DNA of 64,000 nucleotides from Limnobacter olei (lineage in GTDB: Bacteria > Pseudomonadota > Gammaproteobacteria > Burkholderiales > Burkholderiaceae_B), in the NCBI RefSeq assembly GCF_029087225.1, contig NZ_JARFJD010000018.1, positions 1 to 64,000 on the forward strand, read 5' to 3'. The position numbers and the translations under genes are program-made. Positions 16,975-26,362 of the stretch are shown in pieces (the stretch's first letter is position 1; each line of letters opens with the position of its first letter). The notes below the pieces were generated by a model. It did not search any database. It was not told the origin of the DNA and was given only the letters and a program-made list of their open reading frames with translations.

Positions 16975-18873
16975 ATGGCTGATCCCAAAGCCCCGGGAAA
17001 ACCGAAAACTTTCGAGCAATCCCGCACCCGGGTCAATCGTTCCTTGATCTTGGTGATTTTCACTGGCATCGGTCCGCTTGCTTTGGCCGCCTTTTACATG
17101 GCAGCCACCACTTCCGATCCTGCCAACTGGAATTTAACTGTACTTTTCACCTTGGTGCTTGGCGTGTTGGGTGCATGGTTCATGGGCAACAAGCTCATGT
17201 CGGGCCTGCTTGAAATTATTCGCTCGTCCATCCAGTCTGAAAGCCAGTTGCGCCGCCTCATGGAACTCTCGGGCGATTGGTACTGGCACCAGGATTCGGC
17301 CCACACCATTGTGCGTATCATCTACCGTGGCAAAGATCAAAACAGTAACGCCAAAAGCGGGTTCAAATTGCCTTTTGATGGTTTAGCCCGTTGGGACGTC
17401 GAAGGCTTGAAGTGTATTGATCCGCGCTACAATTGGGACACTTTCAAAGAGCTGCTGGACAGTCACCAACCCTTTGACAGGGTTTGCTTTGAGTATTGGC
17501 CTCAAAACTCTGAGCGTATTATTTTTGAATCCACTGGCCGGCCTTTGTACAACGCCAACGGCGATTTCATGGGCTACATGGGCGTGTCCTCCGATCGCAC
17601 GCAGAAACGCCTGAATGAACAGTTGCTTTCCCTGCAACGTTCGCTGTTGCAGGGTGTGTTGCTTTCTGCACCCATTCCCGAGTTGGCGTCGTCGTATGCG
17701 CGTGGTTTGAAAAACTGCCTCACCGTGCATGCCGAAGTGGTGCTGGGTTTTCGCGACAAATCCGAGCACAACCACTGGCGTGTGCGCGGTACCAACCCCA
17801 AGCTTCGCATGCCACTTGAAAAAGGGCAGGCATTTTGGGACAAGGCCGAGCAACTCTGTGAGCCTCTGGAAGGTCACGACCAGCATGGTTTGGTCTGGAT
17901 CGCCAAAATGAAACCCGAGCATTATTTTGAAGACAATTGGGCAAGCGAACTTGGCATTACTGCGGTGTGGTTTGCTCTGCGCAAAGCCATCGAGCCCAAT
18001 CAACCGGAGTACTGGATCATGGTGGCCCAGCAGGGCGTCAACAACACTGGTCACGATGATGTGTTGCGTGTTTTAACGGCCATTCGCCTGCTTGGTTTGT
18101 GTGTAGAGCGTCGGGTTTTCGAAGACGATTTACAGGGTCTGAATGGAACGCTTGAGCAGCGAATCAACGACCGGACTGCAGAGCTCACCCGCAGCAATTC
18201 CGAACTTGAAGCATTCACCTACACGGTATCGCATGATTTGCGTGCGCCCCTTCGCGCCATTGATGGTTTTTCCAGCATTCTGAAGGAAGACTTCGCCGAC
18301 AGCCTGCCGGAAGATGCTCGTGGCTTGCTTGATCGAATCAGCAACAACGCACGTCAAATGGGTGGTCTCATTGATGGCTTGCTCGACTTTTCGCGTTTGC
18401 TGCGCACCGATGTTGCGCGCGTCAAAGTAGACCAGCAGCAGCTGCTGGATCAAATTCTGGATCAACTCGATGCCCGGCGAAAGAACGTGGTGGAGTTGTG
18501 TGAGCTTCCTCCCGTGTATGCGGACCCCGTATTGTTGAAGCAGGTGTGGATGAATCTGATCGACAACGCCCTGAAGTTCAGCAGCAAGGCGGCGCAGCCA
18601 AAGGTCACCATTGACTGCGAAAAAACAGGTCGTTTTTACAGTTTTAGTGTGCGAGACAACGGCGCTGGTTTTGACATGAAGTACGCCGACAAACTGTTCA
18701 ACGTGTTTGAGCGTTTGCACCACAAAAAAGATTTCGATGGCACCGGGGTAGGCCTGGCCATTGTGAAACGAATTATTGAACGTCACGGCGGCGAAATCAG
18801 CGCCAAGGGTGAGCTGGGCCAGGGGGCCTGCTTCACATTCACCTTGCCTGAGCATTCCGACCTGAACGACTAA
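16975..18873 (+). CDS. Membrane sensor histidine kinase with PAS domain
   Basis: This 632-residue kinase starts six bases after fliA. It has two membrane helices (about 22-46 and 54-72), a PAS domain (about 90-215, with GDWYWHQDS, IFESTGRPLYNANGDFMG and YMGVSSDRTQKR), a GAF-like middle region (about 230-375), a coiled coil, a HisKA domain with the phospho-His in YTVSHDLRAPLRAI, and a HATPase domain (N box MNLIDNALKFSS, G boxes VRDNGAGF and GTGVGLAIV). The HisKA type resembles bacteriophytochrome-like kinases. The next gene is a small receiver protein of the family that often pairs with such kinases. Signal unknown. Confidence 0.88.
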   Translation: MADPKAPGKPKTFEQSRTRVNRSLILVIFTGIGPLALAAFYMAATTSDPANWNLTVLFTLVLGVLGAWFMGNKLMSGLLEIIRSSIQSESQLRRLMELSGDWYWHQDSAHTIVRIIYRGKDQNSNAKSGFKLPFDGLARWDVEGLKCIDPRYNWDTFKELLDSHQPFDRVCFEYWPQNSERIIFESTGRPLYNANGDFMGYMGVSSDRTQKRLNEQLLSLQRSLLQGVLLSAPIPELASSYARGLKNCLTVHAEVVLGFRDKSEHNHWRVRGTNPKLRMPLEKGQAFWDKAEQLCEPLEGHDQHGLVWIAKMKPEHYFEDNWASELGITAVWFALRKAIEPNQPEYWIMVAQQGVNNTGHDDVLRVLTAIRLLGLCVERRVFEDDLQGLNGTLEQRINDRTAELTRSNSELEAFTYTVSHDLRAPLRAIDGFSSILKEDFADSLPEDARGLLDRISNNARQMGGLIDGLLDFSRLLRTDVARVKVDQQQLLDQILDQLDARRKNVVELCELPPVYADPVLLKQVWMNLIDNALKFSSKAAQPKVTIDCEKTGRFYSFSVRDNGAGFDMKYADKLFNVFERLHHKKDFDGTGVGLAIVKRIIERHGGEISAKGELGQGACFTFTLPEHSDLND

Positions 18874-18886
18874 AAGGATATTTGCC

Positions 18887-19327
18887 ATGGCTGACGTAGT
18901 ACTGGTTGATGACAATTCCAATGATGCAGATCTCGCCTTGCGCGTGGTTCGCAAAACATCCTCAAGCTCCACCACGGTGTTGCTTGAGGACGGCGAACGG
19001 GCCATCGAATATTTCAAACAGCTGATGGAAGATCACCCCAAAGACAGTGCGGCCCTGAATTTGCCCAAGTTGGTACTGCTCGATCTGAAACTGCCCAAGC
19101 TGGATGGTCTGGAAGTGTTGAAGTTTCTGCGTTCACACGATGTGTTCAAAACCATGCCCATCGTGGTGCTTTCTTCATCGCGCGAAATCAGCGATGTGAA
19201 ACGTTCTTATGAATTGGGAGTAAATAGCTTTGCGGTCAAACCAGTGCAATTCGATCAGTACCTGACCCGAATTTCTGCACTGGTGTCGTATTGGTTAACG
19301 ATCAACGAATTACCGCGCGGGGCATAG
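18887..19327 (+). CDS. Single-domain response regulator (Rcp1-like)
   Basis: The 146-residue receiver domain has the acidic residues in VVLVDDNSNDADLA, phosphoacceptor Asp in LVLLDLKLPKLDGLEVL, Ser switch residues in VVLSSSRE and the Lys in FAVKPVQFDQ. There is no output domain. The NDADLALRVV beginning and long loop before the phosphorylated strand (AALNLPKLVLLDLKLPK) are typical of the Rcp1 subfamily, which receives phosphate from phytochrome-like or PAS kinases. It follows the kinase by 13 bp. Its 3' end overlaps convergent flgN by 26 bp. Confidence 0.9.
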   Translation: MADVVLVDDNSNDADLALRVVRKTSSSSTTVLLEDGERAIEYFKQLMEDHPKDSAALNLPKLVLLDLKLPKLDGLEVLKFLRSHDVFKTMPIVVLSSSREISDVKRSYELGVNSFAVKPVQFDQYLTRISALVSYWLTINELPRGA

Positions 19328-19817
19328 CGCCACCGGTCAGGGCTGACTGGCTCATGCCGCCTTTGGGGCCGTAGGTGTCGCTGGCGGTTGGCTTTTGTTC
19401 AGCCACCGCAGCCGCAGTCAAAATCGAAATTCTTTCCTGCAGTCCAGCCAGTTGCTCAGTCACCAGCTCCCCGTTTGTTTTGTTCAAACGCTGTGCGTGG
19501 GCCAGTGTAGTGCGCAGTGTGGAGTAAGTGCCCAACAGGCGGGGCTCATAGGCAGCAAGTACGTCAACCCAGAGCGCGATACCGTCCATATTGGGCTGAA
19601 AGCCCTCAGCCTTGGCCAATTGAACGTTGTTCAGGTAACGTTTTTCAAGCTCCAGCATCATGGCTTCCTTGCGAAGGGCCAGGCTGTTCAGCTCAGTGGT
19701 TTGCAGTTTTACAAGGCACGCCTGTTCTTCAAGCAAGATATCAACCAGCGCCATGGCCATGTCACATTCATAAGCCAGATTGCGGTATAAATTTTTTGCT
19801 GCGTCAGCGTGCGACAT
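19302..19817 (-). CDS. flgN: Flagellar hook-filament chaperone FlgN
   Basis: FlgN is the export chaperone for FlgK and FlgL. The 171-residue, mostly helical protein (LYRNLAYECDMAMALVDILLEEQ, LVKLQTTELNSLALRKEAMM) resembles the FlgN family (a helical hairpin) and ends in a flexible Gly/Ser/Pro-rich tail. ATG 19817 is preferred, with GAGG upstream; an in-frame extension to 19868 would overlap flgM. Synteny flgA-flgM-flgN is the standard arrangement and supports the call strongly. Confidence 0.88.
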   Translation of the reverse strand: MSHADAAKNLYRNLAYECDMAMALVDILLEEQACLVKLQTTELNSLALRKEAMMLELEKRYLNNVQLAKAEGFQPNMDGIALWVDVLAAYEPRLLGTYSTLRTTLAHAQRLNKTNGELVTEQLAGLQERISILTAAAVAEQKPTASDTYGPKGGMSQSALTGGAMPRAVIR

Positions 19818-19833
19818 AATCTTCAATCCTCGG

Positions 19834-20124
19834 TTACTTTTGACCAAGCAACTCGCGAGCACTTTCAATCACCTTGGCGGCAACCGCTTCGGCATTGACC
19901 TTGAACTCGCCTTTGCTAATAGCCTCTTTGATCTCGGCCACTTTCTCGGCATTGAACGGAGCACCTGCAGCGCTCAGCTCACTGGATTGTCCAGAAAGCT
20001 TGGTTACCGCACCTTCCGAACTGGTTTTCTCTGTGGAACCAACCGATGCTGACTTGCTGCCACCTTGTGGCTTGGTCAGTTTGTCAATCGGGTTGCTTCC
20101 CGGGTTTATTCTGTTAATACTCAT
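19834..20124 (-). CDS. flgM: Anti-sigma28 factor FlgM
   Basis: FlgM holds FliA inactive until the hook is finished and FlgM is exported. The 96-residue protein has the unstructured, Ser/Lys-rich N-terminal half starting MSINRINPGSN and the C-terminal sigma-binding helices (FNAEKVAEIKEAISKGEF, AEAVAAKVIESARELL). It is preceded by its own sigma28-type promoter, allowing feedback by FliA, and is followed 17 bp later by flgN. Confidence 0.95.
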   Translation of the reverse strand: MSINRINPGSNPIDKLTKPQGGSKSASVGSTEKTSSEGAVTKLSGQSSELSAAGAPFNAEKVAEIKEAISKGEFKVNAEAVAAKVIESARELLGQK

Positions 20125-20171
20125 GATGTCCTCCGCGTTGGGCAGAGCCTAAGTGGGTTTCGTATGTTTTC

Positions 20172-20198
20172 TTAACGGCTCGATTCCACCTAACTTTA
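20172..20198 (-). promoter_or_regulatory. Sigma28 type promoter upstream of flgM
   Basis: On the minus strand TAAAGTTA (20198-20191), 11 bases and GCCGTTAA (20179-20172) match the FliA consensus at 14 of 16 positions. It drives flgM-flgN and closes the FliA/FlgM loop. A hairpin with GAATTCT/AGAATTC arms (20201-20218) sits just upstream, between flgA and the promoter. Confidence 0.75.
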
Positions 20199-20238
20199 AC
20201 GAATTCTCGAAAGAATTCCTACTTTTTGAGGATCCCCC

Positions 20239-20943
20239 CTACAAACTAACCTCAACCAGTAGTGCATCTCGCGCCACACCGTGAAGTATCTTGCCCTGCG
20301 AGGTTTTGATTTTTACCACCTCGCCCAGCTCGGCTTCACCCATGGCCACCGCAGTGCCACCAATTGCAAAGCCGGGGCCTTTCATCATCACTTTCACCGT
20401 GTCGCCGTTTTTCACCAAGGCCTGCCCGCGCAAATGGTCATGTTTCAACAGGGTACCTGGCCACAATTGGCGGGCTGCTGTTTTGTTGTTTAAATGTGCA
20501 AGCTCGCTGACCCAGCCATGGCTCAGCTGGCTTAAATCCATGGTTCGAAATTCAACATCATTCAATCCCAGCGTTTGGCCCGATTGAACAGTGCCTTTCA
20601 CCACCAGCACTGGCGCCCACACTTTCACGTCTACGCCCACAAAAAAGGGAGCTGTGTCTGAGCCCACACATTGCACGCGCACATAAGTACGCCCCCACAT
20701 TTTGTTGCCTGCCGAATTGGCAAACAGTGCAGCGGGGCATTGCAGGCTACCGATTCGTTCATCGGCTTTTACAAACTTCACATCCACACTTGCGCCAGGT
20801 GGCAGCAGGGCGGGGTCCACCAGTTCACTTAGCTGGGCTTCAGTCACCCAGCGAGAACTGTCGGCTTGTGCTGCGGTGGCCTGAGTAAGCCCCAAGCCAA
20901 AAAGCACTTGAAATGCGATGTTAAAAAAAGTGTGAAATTTCAT
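20239..20943 (-). CDS. flgA: Flagellar P-ring assembly chaperone FlgA
   Basis: FlgA is a periplasmic chaperone for P-ring protein FlgI. The 234-residue precursor has a signal peptide (about 1-27, cleavage near TAAQA) and a C-terminal SAF/antifreeze-like domain (APVLVVKGTVQSGQTLGLND, ARQLWPGTLLKHDHL, VKNGDTVKVMMKGPGFAIGG, GEVVKIKTSQGKILHGV). It is transcribed divergently from flgB across a 191-bp gap that should hold class II promoters; I could not identify FlhDC boxes with confidence. Confidence 0.93.
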   Translation of the reverse strand: MKFHTFFNIAFQVLFGLGLTQATAAQADSSRWVTEAQLSELVDPALLPPGASVDVKFVKADERIGSLQCPAALFANSAGNKMWGRTYVRVQCVGSDTAPFFVGVDVKVWAPVLVVKGTVQSGQTLGLNDVEFRTMDLSQLSHGWVSELAHLNNKTAARQLWPGTLLKHDHLRGQALVKNGDTVKVMMKGPGFAIGGTAVAMGEAELGEVVKIKTSQGKILHGVARDALLVEVSL

Positions 20944-21134
20944 TCAAGTTTTGGGCGTAGCCGCCGTAAATGTCACTGTAAGAAACAATTCCTGCCTCGA
21001 TGACAACATCCTAGGCGGGAGCTTGCTGCACCCTAAGCAGAAAAAGAGCGCCCTTTCCCCCCTTTCTCTCCACTTTGATTTGACAGCATCAATTCAATAA
21101 TCCATTCATCCGTCCGTGTATGAAGGATTAAAAG

Positions 21135-21587
21135 ATGTTGGACAAACTCACTGATGCAATGCAGTTTTCTGCCGAAGCCCTGAAGCTCAGAGCGCGTCGG
21201 CAGGAGGTATTGACCTCCAACATTTCCAACGTAGACACCCCCAATTACAAAGCAGTCGATTTCGACTTTCAAAGCGCACTGAAAGCAGCCACGGGCGAGA
21301 AAGGATCCATGACTGCTCCGGTCAATCCCGGCTTGGGCAATGGTGCTGGCGCATTGGCCGTCACTCACCAGGGCCACATCACCGGCAAAGGCAATGCGGG
21401 CATGAGCACGGCCGAGATGTTGCAATTTCGTCGTGGCAACAACGCGGCCATTGATGGCAACTCGGTTGACATTGACCGCGAGCGTGCTGCCTTTGCAGAA
21501 AACACAGTGAAATACGAAGCCGCCTTGCGTGCCATCAACGGAAGAATTTCCACGTTGAAGCAGGCCATGGGTTCTGGTAACCAATAA
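21135..21587 (+). CDS. flgB: Flagellar proximal rod protein FlgB
   Basis: FlgB is one of the proximal rod subunits. The 150-residue protein has the rod-family N-terminus (LKLRARRQEVLTSNISNVDT and the following NYKAVDFDF) and C-terminal helix (VDIDRERAAFAENTVKYEAAL). Length is normal. It begins flgBCDEFGHIJKL, a run of ten short-spaced genes ending at 30684. Confidence 0.95.
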   Translation: MLDKLTDAMQFSAEALKLRARRQEVLTSNISNVDTPNYKAVDFDFQSALKAATGEKGSMTAPVNPGLGNGAGALAVTHQGHITGKGNAGMSTAEMLQFRRGNNAAIDGNSVDIDRERAAFAENTVKYEAALRAINGRISTLKQAMGSGNQ

Positions 21588-21603
21588 GGCTTAGGGGAAC
21601 AAT

Positions 21604-22026
21604 ATGTCGCTATTCAATTCTTTCAAACTGGCCGGTGGCGCGATGCAAGCGCAAACCACACGCCTGAACACAGTGGCGAGCAACCTCGCCAACGTCGACA
21701 CGGCAGCCGGCGATCCCAATTCTGTTTACCAGGCCCGCAAAGTGGTGTTCGAAGCCGTCCTTCAAAAAGCTGCGCCTGGCAAGGCCTCGCTGGCTGAGAA
21801 CGTGCAGGTGAAAGACATCGTGGAAGACAAAACCGAAGCAAAAAAAATGTTCGACCCCAAGCACCCCATGGCCGACGAAGACGGGTATGTGTACATGCCC
21901 AACGTAAATGCCGTGGAAGAAATGGTCGACATGCTGGCCGCCTCGCGCAGCTACCAAACCAACGCAGAAGTAATGAACACAGCCAAACAGTTGATGTTGA
22001 AAACCTTGAACATGGGCAACCAGTAA
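21604..22026 (+). CDS. flgC: Flagellar proximal rod protein FlgC
   Basis: FlgC is a proximal rod subunit. The 140-residue product has the family N-terminus (AGGAMQAQTTRLNTVASNLANVDT region), YQARKVVFEAVL, and the C-terminal NVNAVEEMVDMLAASRSYQT stretch with the NxEVMNTAKQLMLKTL helix that packs against other rod proteins. It lies 16 bp after flgB. Confidence 0.96.
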   Translation: MSLFNSFKLAGGAMQAQTTRLNTVASNLANVDTAAGDPNSVYQARKVVFEAVLQKAAPGKASLAENVQVKDIVEDKTEAKKMFDPKHPMADEDGYVYMPNVNAVEEMVDMLAASRSYQTNAEVMNTAKQLMLKTLNMGNQ

Positions 22027-22039
22027 GGAGCAATGAAAA

Positions 22040-22711
22040 ATGACGATTGACGTAACTTCCGCACTGGGTAACAACAGCGGCACCACAGCAGCAAAAAAGA
22101 AAACCGATGAAAACAGCCCCGAAGCGATTCAGGAGCGGTTCATGTCTTTGCTGGTGGCCCAGTTGAAAAACCAGGATCCACTGGCCCCCATGGACAATGC
22201 CCAGGTGACCAGTCAAATGGCTCAGTTAAACACCGTTACCGGCATTAACACACTGAATGCCACCATGGAAGGCGTAGCAGCGTCGATCAATGCCAACCAA
22301 ACAGTACAGGCCACCAGCATGCTGGGTCGCGCAGTATTGACCGAAGGCAATGATCTGAAACTGGTGGATGGCAAGGCCGTGGGATCCATGGAACTGAACC
22401 AGAGTGCCGACATTCTGCGCGTGAATGTGCTGGATGCCGGGGCGAATGTGGTGCGCACCATCGAATTGGGCCCGCAATCCAAAGGTACGCATGAGTTTGA
22501 GTGGGACGGCAAAAGCAACGACGGCAGCACCTTGCCCGCCGGCAACTACAAGTTTGAGATCGAAGCAAAAGCAGCAGGCAAAGACGCCAGCGTCACTCCA
22601 CTGACCCTTTCTGTGGTTCAAGGCGTGCGCAATGCCGGCGCAGAAGGCACCAAACTTTTAACCAGCAATGGCAGCGAAATTACATTCGCCGACATCAAGC
22701 AGGTTTTCTAA
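22040..22711 (+). CDS. flgD: Flagellar hook scaffold protein FlgD
   Basis: FlgD caps the growing hook and is discarded on completion. The 223-residue protein has the N-terminal export region with FMSLLVAQLKNQDPLAPMDN and QMAQLNTVTGINTLN, then a Tudor/FnIII-like core including GTHEFEWDGKSNDGSTLPAG and YKFEIEAKAAGKD. AAGGAG at 22025-22030 supports ATG 22040; an earlier ATG at 22033 opens only a five-codon frame. Confidence 0.95.
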   Translation: MTIDVTSALGNNSGTTAAKKKTDENSPEAIQERFMSLLVAQLKNQDPLAPMDNAQVTSQMAQLNTVTGINTLNATMEGVAASINANQTVQATSMLGRAVLTEGNDLKLVDGKAVGSMELNQSADILRVNVLDAGANVVRTIELGPQSKGTHEFEWDGKSNDGSTLPAGNYKFEIEAKAAGKDASVTPLTLSVVQGVRNAGAEGTKLLTSNGSEITFADIKQVF

Positions 22712-22738
22712 TTTAAAGATTTTTCCAAGGAGTCAAGC

Positions 22739-24052
22739 ATGGCTTTTTCAGCAGGTGGTAGTTTCCAGCAGGGTTTGAGTGGTCTGAACGCAGCGCAGCG
22801 CGGTTTGGAAGTCATTGCAAACAACGTGTCCAACGCCAGTGTGGTCGGCTTTAAAGGATCAGAGGCAGAGTTCTCCGATGTGTTCGCCCGCGCGTTCAAT
22901 GGCGCACGTTCCACCAACGGCATCGGCTTGGGTACCAGCCTTGCAGCGGTTACGCAAAACTTCAAGCAGGGCAATATCAATGTGACCGGTAACCCCCTGG
23001 ACCTGGCCATCAGTGGCACCGGTTTCTTCAAGGTGCAGGCTGGCAATGGTGACAATATTTACACCCGCAACGGTCAATTCACTTTGAACAATGAAGGCGT
23101 CATCGTGAACTCCCGTGGCGACAAACTGCAAGGCTTCCCCGTGGATGCAGCCACTGGCCGCCCCTCCGATGTTGCCCAGGATATTCTGGTGCCACGCGGC
23201 AGCATTCCGCCTGCTGCCACCCGTTCCGCCAACCTTGACCTGAACCTGGATGCACGTGCCACGGCAATTGATCCTGCATTGGCTTTCGATCCGGCAAATT
23301 TGAACACCTTCAACAATTCAACGTCGATGACGGTGTATGACGAATTGGGTGGTGCACACATCATGGCCATTTACATGCGCAAAGAAGCCTCGAATGACTG
23401 GTCGGTGTTTGCAACGGTCGACGGTACTCAGGTCGACGTTGGCACCGCGCCCGTGGCTGTAACCACAGCACCCGCGCAATCCACAGCGGCCAGCTTGCAA
23501 TATGGCGTTGACGGTCTGTTGACTACCCCCAACAGCGGAAATCTGACAGTTGACATGTCACGTTTCGTGACCGCAAGTGGTGTGCCTTTCTCTTCGACTG
23601 GCACAGCCCCAAACCAATACACGTTCGACATGAGCAACACCACCCAGTACGGCAGCTCGTTTGTGGTGCAAAACCTGGGTCAGGATGGTTTTGAATCCTC
23701 TCCATTTGCAGGTTTTGATGTGGGCGCAGACGGCATGTTGACCATCAGCTACGCCAACGGTCAGTTGGTGAATCATGCACAAATTGGTTTGTATCGTTTC
23801 CCGAATCCCGAAGGTTTGCAGCCAGTGGGTTCGAATGGCTGGTTGGCCACCAACTCCTCGGGACCTGAATTGGTGTCGCTGAGTGAAGACACCGCATTCG
23901 GCATTATCCAGTCGGGTGCTTTGGAAGAATCGAACATTGATTTGACGGCTGAACTGGTGGCCATGATTTCCGCACAGCGCGTGTATCAGGCCAACTCACA
24001 GACCATTAAAACGCAAGATTCAATTTTCCAGACCATCACCAACCTTCGTTAA
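22739..24052 (+). CDS. flgE: Flagellar hook protein FlgE
   Basis: FlgE polymerises into the hook. The 437-residue protein carries the rod/hook N-terminal motif (QQGLSGLNAAQRGLEVIANN, then VSNASVVGFKGSEAEF), the middle domains (DLNLDARATAIDPALAF, MTVYDELGGAHIMAIYMRKE) and the C-terminal helix with SNIDLTAELVAMISAQRVYQ and ANSQTIKTQDSIFQTI. The length suits betaproteobacterial FlgE. AAGGAG precedes the ATG. Confidence 0.96.
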   Translation: MAFSAGGSFQQGLSGLNAAQRGLEVIANNVSNASVVGFKGSEAEFSDVFARAFNGARSTNGIGLGTSLAAVTQNFKQGNINVTGNPLDLAISGTGFFKVQAGNGDNIYTRNGQFTLNNEGVIVNSRGDKLQGFPVDAATGRPSDVAQDILVPRGSIPPAATRSANLDLNLDARATAIDPALAFDPANLNTFNNSTSMTVYDELGGAHIMAIYMRKEASNDWSVFATVDGTQVDVGTAPVAVTTAPAQSTAASLQYGVDGLLTTPNSGNLTVDMSRFVTASGVPFSSTGTAPNQYTFDMSNTTQYGSSFVVQNLGQDGFESSPFAGFDVGADGMLTISYANGQLVNHAQIGLYRFPNPEGLQPVGSNGWLATNSSGPELVSLSEDTAFGIIQSGALEESNIDLTAELVAMISAQRVYQANSQTIKTQDSIFQTITNLR

Positions 24053-24077
24053 TGTGAACTGAAGCGGGATCGCAAGA

Positions 24078-24815
24078 ATGGACAAACTGATTTTCCTGGC
24101 CGCCCAAGCCGCCAAAGGCACAATGTCTCGCCAAGAGAACATTGCCAACAACCTGGCCAACGTGAACACGCCCGGGTTTCGGCAACAACTTATGGCTTTT
24201 CAAAGCGCGCCTGTGACAGGCGAGGGCAGTGGTTCCAGAAGCTTTGCGGTGGAAACCAGCATTGGCTTTGACACCACGCCGGGACAAATTCAGTCCACCG
24301 GCCGGGAAATGGACGTGGCCATTCAAGGCGAGGGCTGGTTTGCAGTCAACGACGCGAAAGGCAACGAAGCGTACACCCGCAATGGTTCTTTTCAACTCGA
24401 CGGCCAGGGTAATTTGGTGACCCAGGAAGGTTATTCAGTCATCGGCAGCAACGGCCCCATCAACGTGCCGCCCGACCATCGCTTGTCATTTGAAGGCGAT
24501 GGATCCGTTTCTGCAATTCCCATCAGTGGCGACACCAATGTAGTTCAACTGGGTCGATTGAAGCTGGTCAACATTCCCGAAGGTGAAATCAATCGCGGCG
24601 ACGATGGCTTGTTCCGCGCCGCCAACGGCGATCCTGCTGAAGCAGATTTGAATGTGCGTGTGGCTGGTGGCTTTATTGAATCGAGCAATGTGAATGCAGT
24701 GGACATGATGGTGCAAATGATCACCGCTGCCCGCCAGTATGAAACCCAAATGAAAATGATCAGCACGGCTAAAGAAAACGGCCAGGCCGCCAACAGCCTG
24801 TTTGGCATGAATTAA
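24078..24815 (+). CDS. flgF: Flagellar proximal rod protein FlgF
   Basis: FlgF is a rod subunit. The 245-residue product has the N-terminal motif ([20 protein letters not shown], then [11 protein letters not shown]), the FlgF/FlgG central fold ([37 protein letters not shown]) and the C-terminal [20 protein letters not shown] helix. It is followed by its paralogue flgG after 13 bp. Confidence 0.95.
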   Translation: MDKLIFLAAQAAKGTMSRQENIANNLANVNTPGFRQQLMAFQSAPVTGEGSGSRSFAVETSIGFDTTPGQIQSTGREMDVAIQGEGWFAVNDAKGNEAYTRNGSFQLDGQGNLVTQEGYSVIGSNGPINVPPDHRLSFEGDGSVSAIPISGDTNVVQLGRLKLVNIPEGEINRGDDGLFRAANGDPAEADLNVRVAGGFIESSNVNAVDMMVQMITAARQYETQMKMISTAKENGQAANSLFGMN

Positions 24816-24828
24816 GGAGAAAACCATC

Positions 24829-25611
24829 ATGATGCGTTCTTTGTGGATTGCAAAAACAGGCCTGGATGCCCAGCAAACCCAGCTGGATGTCATTTCAAAC
24901 AACCTGGCCAACACAGCCACCAACGGCTTTAAACGCTCGCGTGCCGTGTTCGAAGATTTGCTGTATCAAACACTTCGACAGCCCGGTGCACAAACCACCG
25001 AGCAAACTCAGGTGCCATCCGGCTTGCAGATTGGTACCGGCGTAAAGCCTGTTTCTACCGTGCGAAATTTTGCGCAGGGCAACCTGCAGCAAACCGGCAA
25101 CACACTTGATGTGGCGATTAACGGTCAGGGCTTTTTCCAGGTTCAAATGCCCGATGGCACCACCAGCTACACCCGCGATGGCAGCATTCAGATTGATGCC
25201 AACGGCACACTGGTCACTTCCAACGGATACCCAATTCTTGGCCCGGTCACCATTCCGCAAGGCGTTCAGGAAATCTCGATTTCTCAAGACGGTGTTGTTT
25301 CCGCAGTGGTGCAGGGTCAGGTTCAACCCCAGGAATTGGGTCAAATCCAATTGGCCAGTTTTGTAAACCCGGCGGGCTTGTTCAGCATGGGCCAAAACCT
25401 GTACTCCGAAACAGCAGCCTCTGGCACACCCACCCAGGCGGTGGCGGGCACCAACGGTGTGGGTTTTGTGTCCCAAGGTTTCGTGGAAACATCCAACGTG
25501 AACGTGGTGGAAGAGCTGGTGGGTTTGATCCAGGCCCAGCGTGCTTACGAAATCAATTCCAAGGCAATCTCGACATCAGACCAGATGTTACAGCGCTTAT
25601 CTCAGCTTTGA
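24829..25611 (+). CDS. flgG: Flagellar distal rod protein FlgG
   Basis: FlgG forms the distal rod. The 260-residue length is the family standard. Motifs are [20 protein letters not shown] with [20 protein letters not shown], the FlgG-typical [20 protein letters not shown] with [16 protein letters not shown], and the C-terminal [26 protein letters not shown] lies upstream; ATG 24829 and ATG 24832 are adjacent alternatives. Confidence 0.97.
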   Translation: MMRSLWIAKTGLDAQQTQLDVISNNLANTATNGFKRSRAVFEDLLYQTLRQPGAQTTEQTQVPSGLQIGTGVKPVSTVRNFAQGNLQQTGNTLDVAINGQGFFQVQMPDGTTSYTRDGSIQIDANGTLVTSNGYPILGPVTIPQGVQEISISQDGVVSAVVQGQVQPQELGQIQLASFVNPAGLFSMGQNLYSETAASGTPTQAVAGTNGVGFVSQGFVETSNVNVVEELVGLIQAQRAYEINSKAISTSDQMLQRLSQL

Positions 25612-25659
25612 TTCTTGAAACATTGGGCACACTGAATGTGTTCTGATGGAGTGTATGGC

Positions 25660-26349
25660 ATGAAAAGATTGGTACTAATCGGTTTAACGGCAGCGTTCTC
25701 GATAACTTTAGGGGCTTGTTCAACTTTCGCACCGAAAGTAGACATGCCTGCTCAAACCACCGTGCCGCAGCCGGTTCAGCAGCCAGCCCAGGTGGCCATG
25801 GCTGCACCCACAGGCAGCTTGTACAGCCCGGCCACTTATCGCCCCTTGTTTGAAGACCAGCGCGCCCGCTTTTTGGGTGACACGCTCACCATTCAAATCA
25901 TCGAACAAATCAATGCCGCACAAACCAACTCCATGAGTGCCTCCCGCAGCGATTCTGCCAGCATTGATGTACCACTCATTCAGGGTTTCTTTGGCAGTCG
26001 AGATTTGCGCGCCATCAATGGCAGTGCCAGTAGCGACAAAGACTTTTCTGGCGAAGGCTCCAGCCGCGCCGCAAATACCCTGACCGGTTCCATCACAGTA
26101 TCGGTTGCAAGCGTGTTGCCCAATGGAAATTTACAGGTGGTGGGCGAAAAACAGATTGGTACCAACCGCGAAGTGGAGTATTTGAAATTCAGTGGTGTGG
26201 TAAACCCCATCACCATTTTGCCCGGCAATGTGGTGCCCAGCACCAAGGTGGCCGATGCCCGCATTGAATACCGCGGAAAAGGAGCTTTGGACTCTGCCAC
26301 AGCCATGGGCTGGCTAAGCCGCTTTTTCCTGACCGTATTGCCTTTCTGA
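25660..26349 (+). CDS. flgH: Flagellar L-ring lipoprotein FlgH
   Basis: FlgH forms the outer-membrane L ring. The 229-residue precursor has a lipoprotein signal (MKRLVLIGLTAAFSITLGAC) with lipobox LGAC. The mature part contains SLYSPATYRPLFEDQRARFL, GDTLTIQIIEQINAAQT and the FlgH signature GNLQVVGEKQIGTNREVEYL. The start was set at 25660 so that the signal peptide begins the protein; the open frame begins 24 bases earlier. Confidence 0.95.
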   Translation: MKRLVLIGLTAAFSITLGACSTFAPKVDMPAQTTVPQPVQQPAQVAMAAPTGSLYSPATYRPLFEDQRARFLGDTLTIQIIEQINAAQTNSMSASRSDSASIDVPLIQGFFGSRDLRAINGSASSDKDFSGEGSSRAANTLTGSITVSVASVLPNGNLQVVGEKQIGTNREVEYLKFSGVVNPITILPGNVVPSTKVADARIEYRGKGALDSATAMGWLSRFFLTVLPF

Positions 26350-26362
26350 ACTGGACCACACC

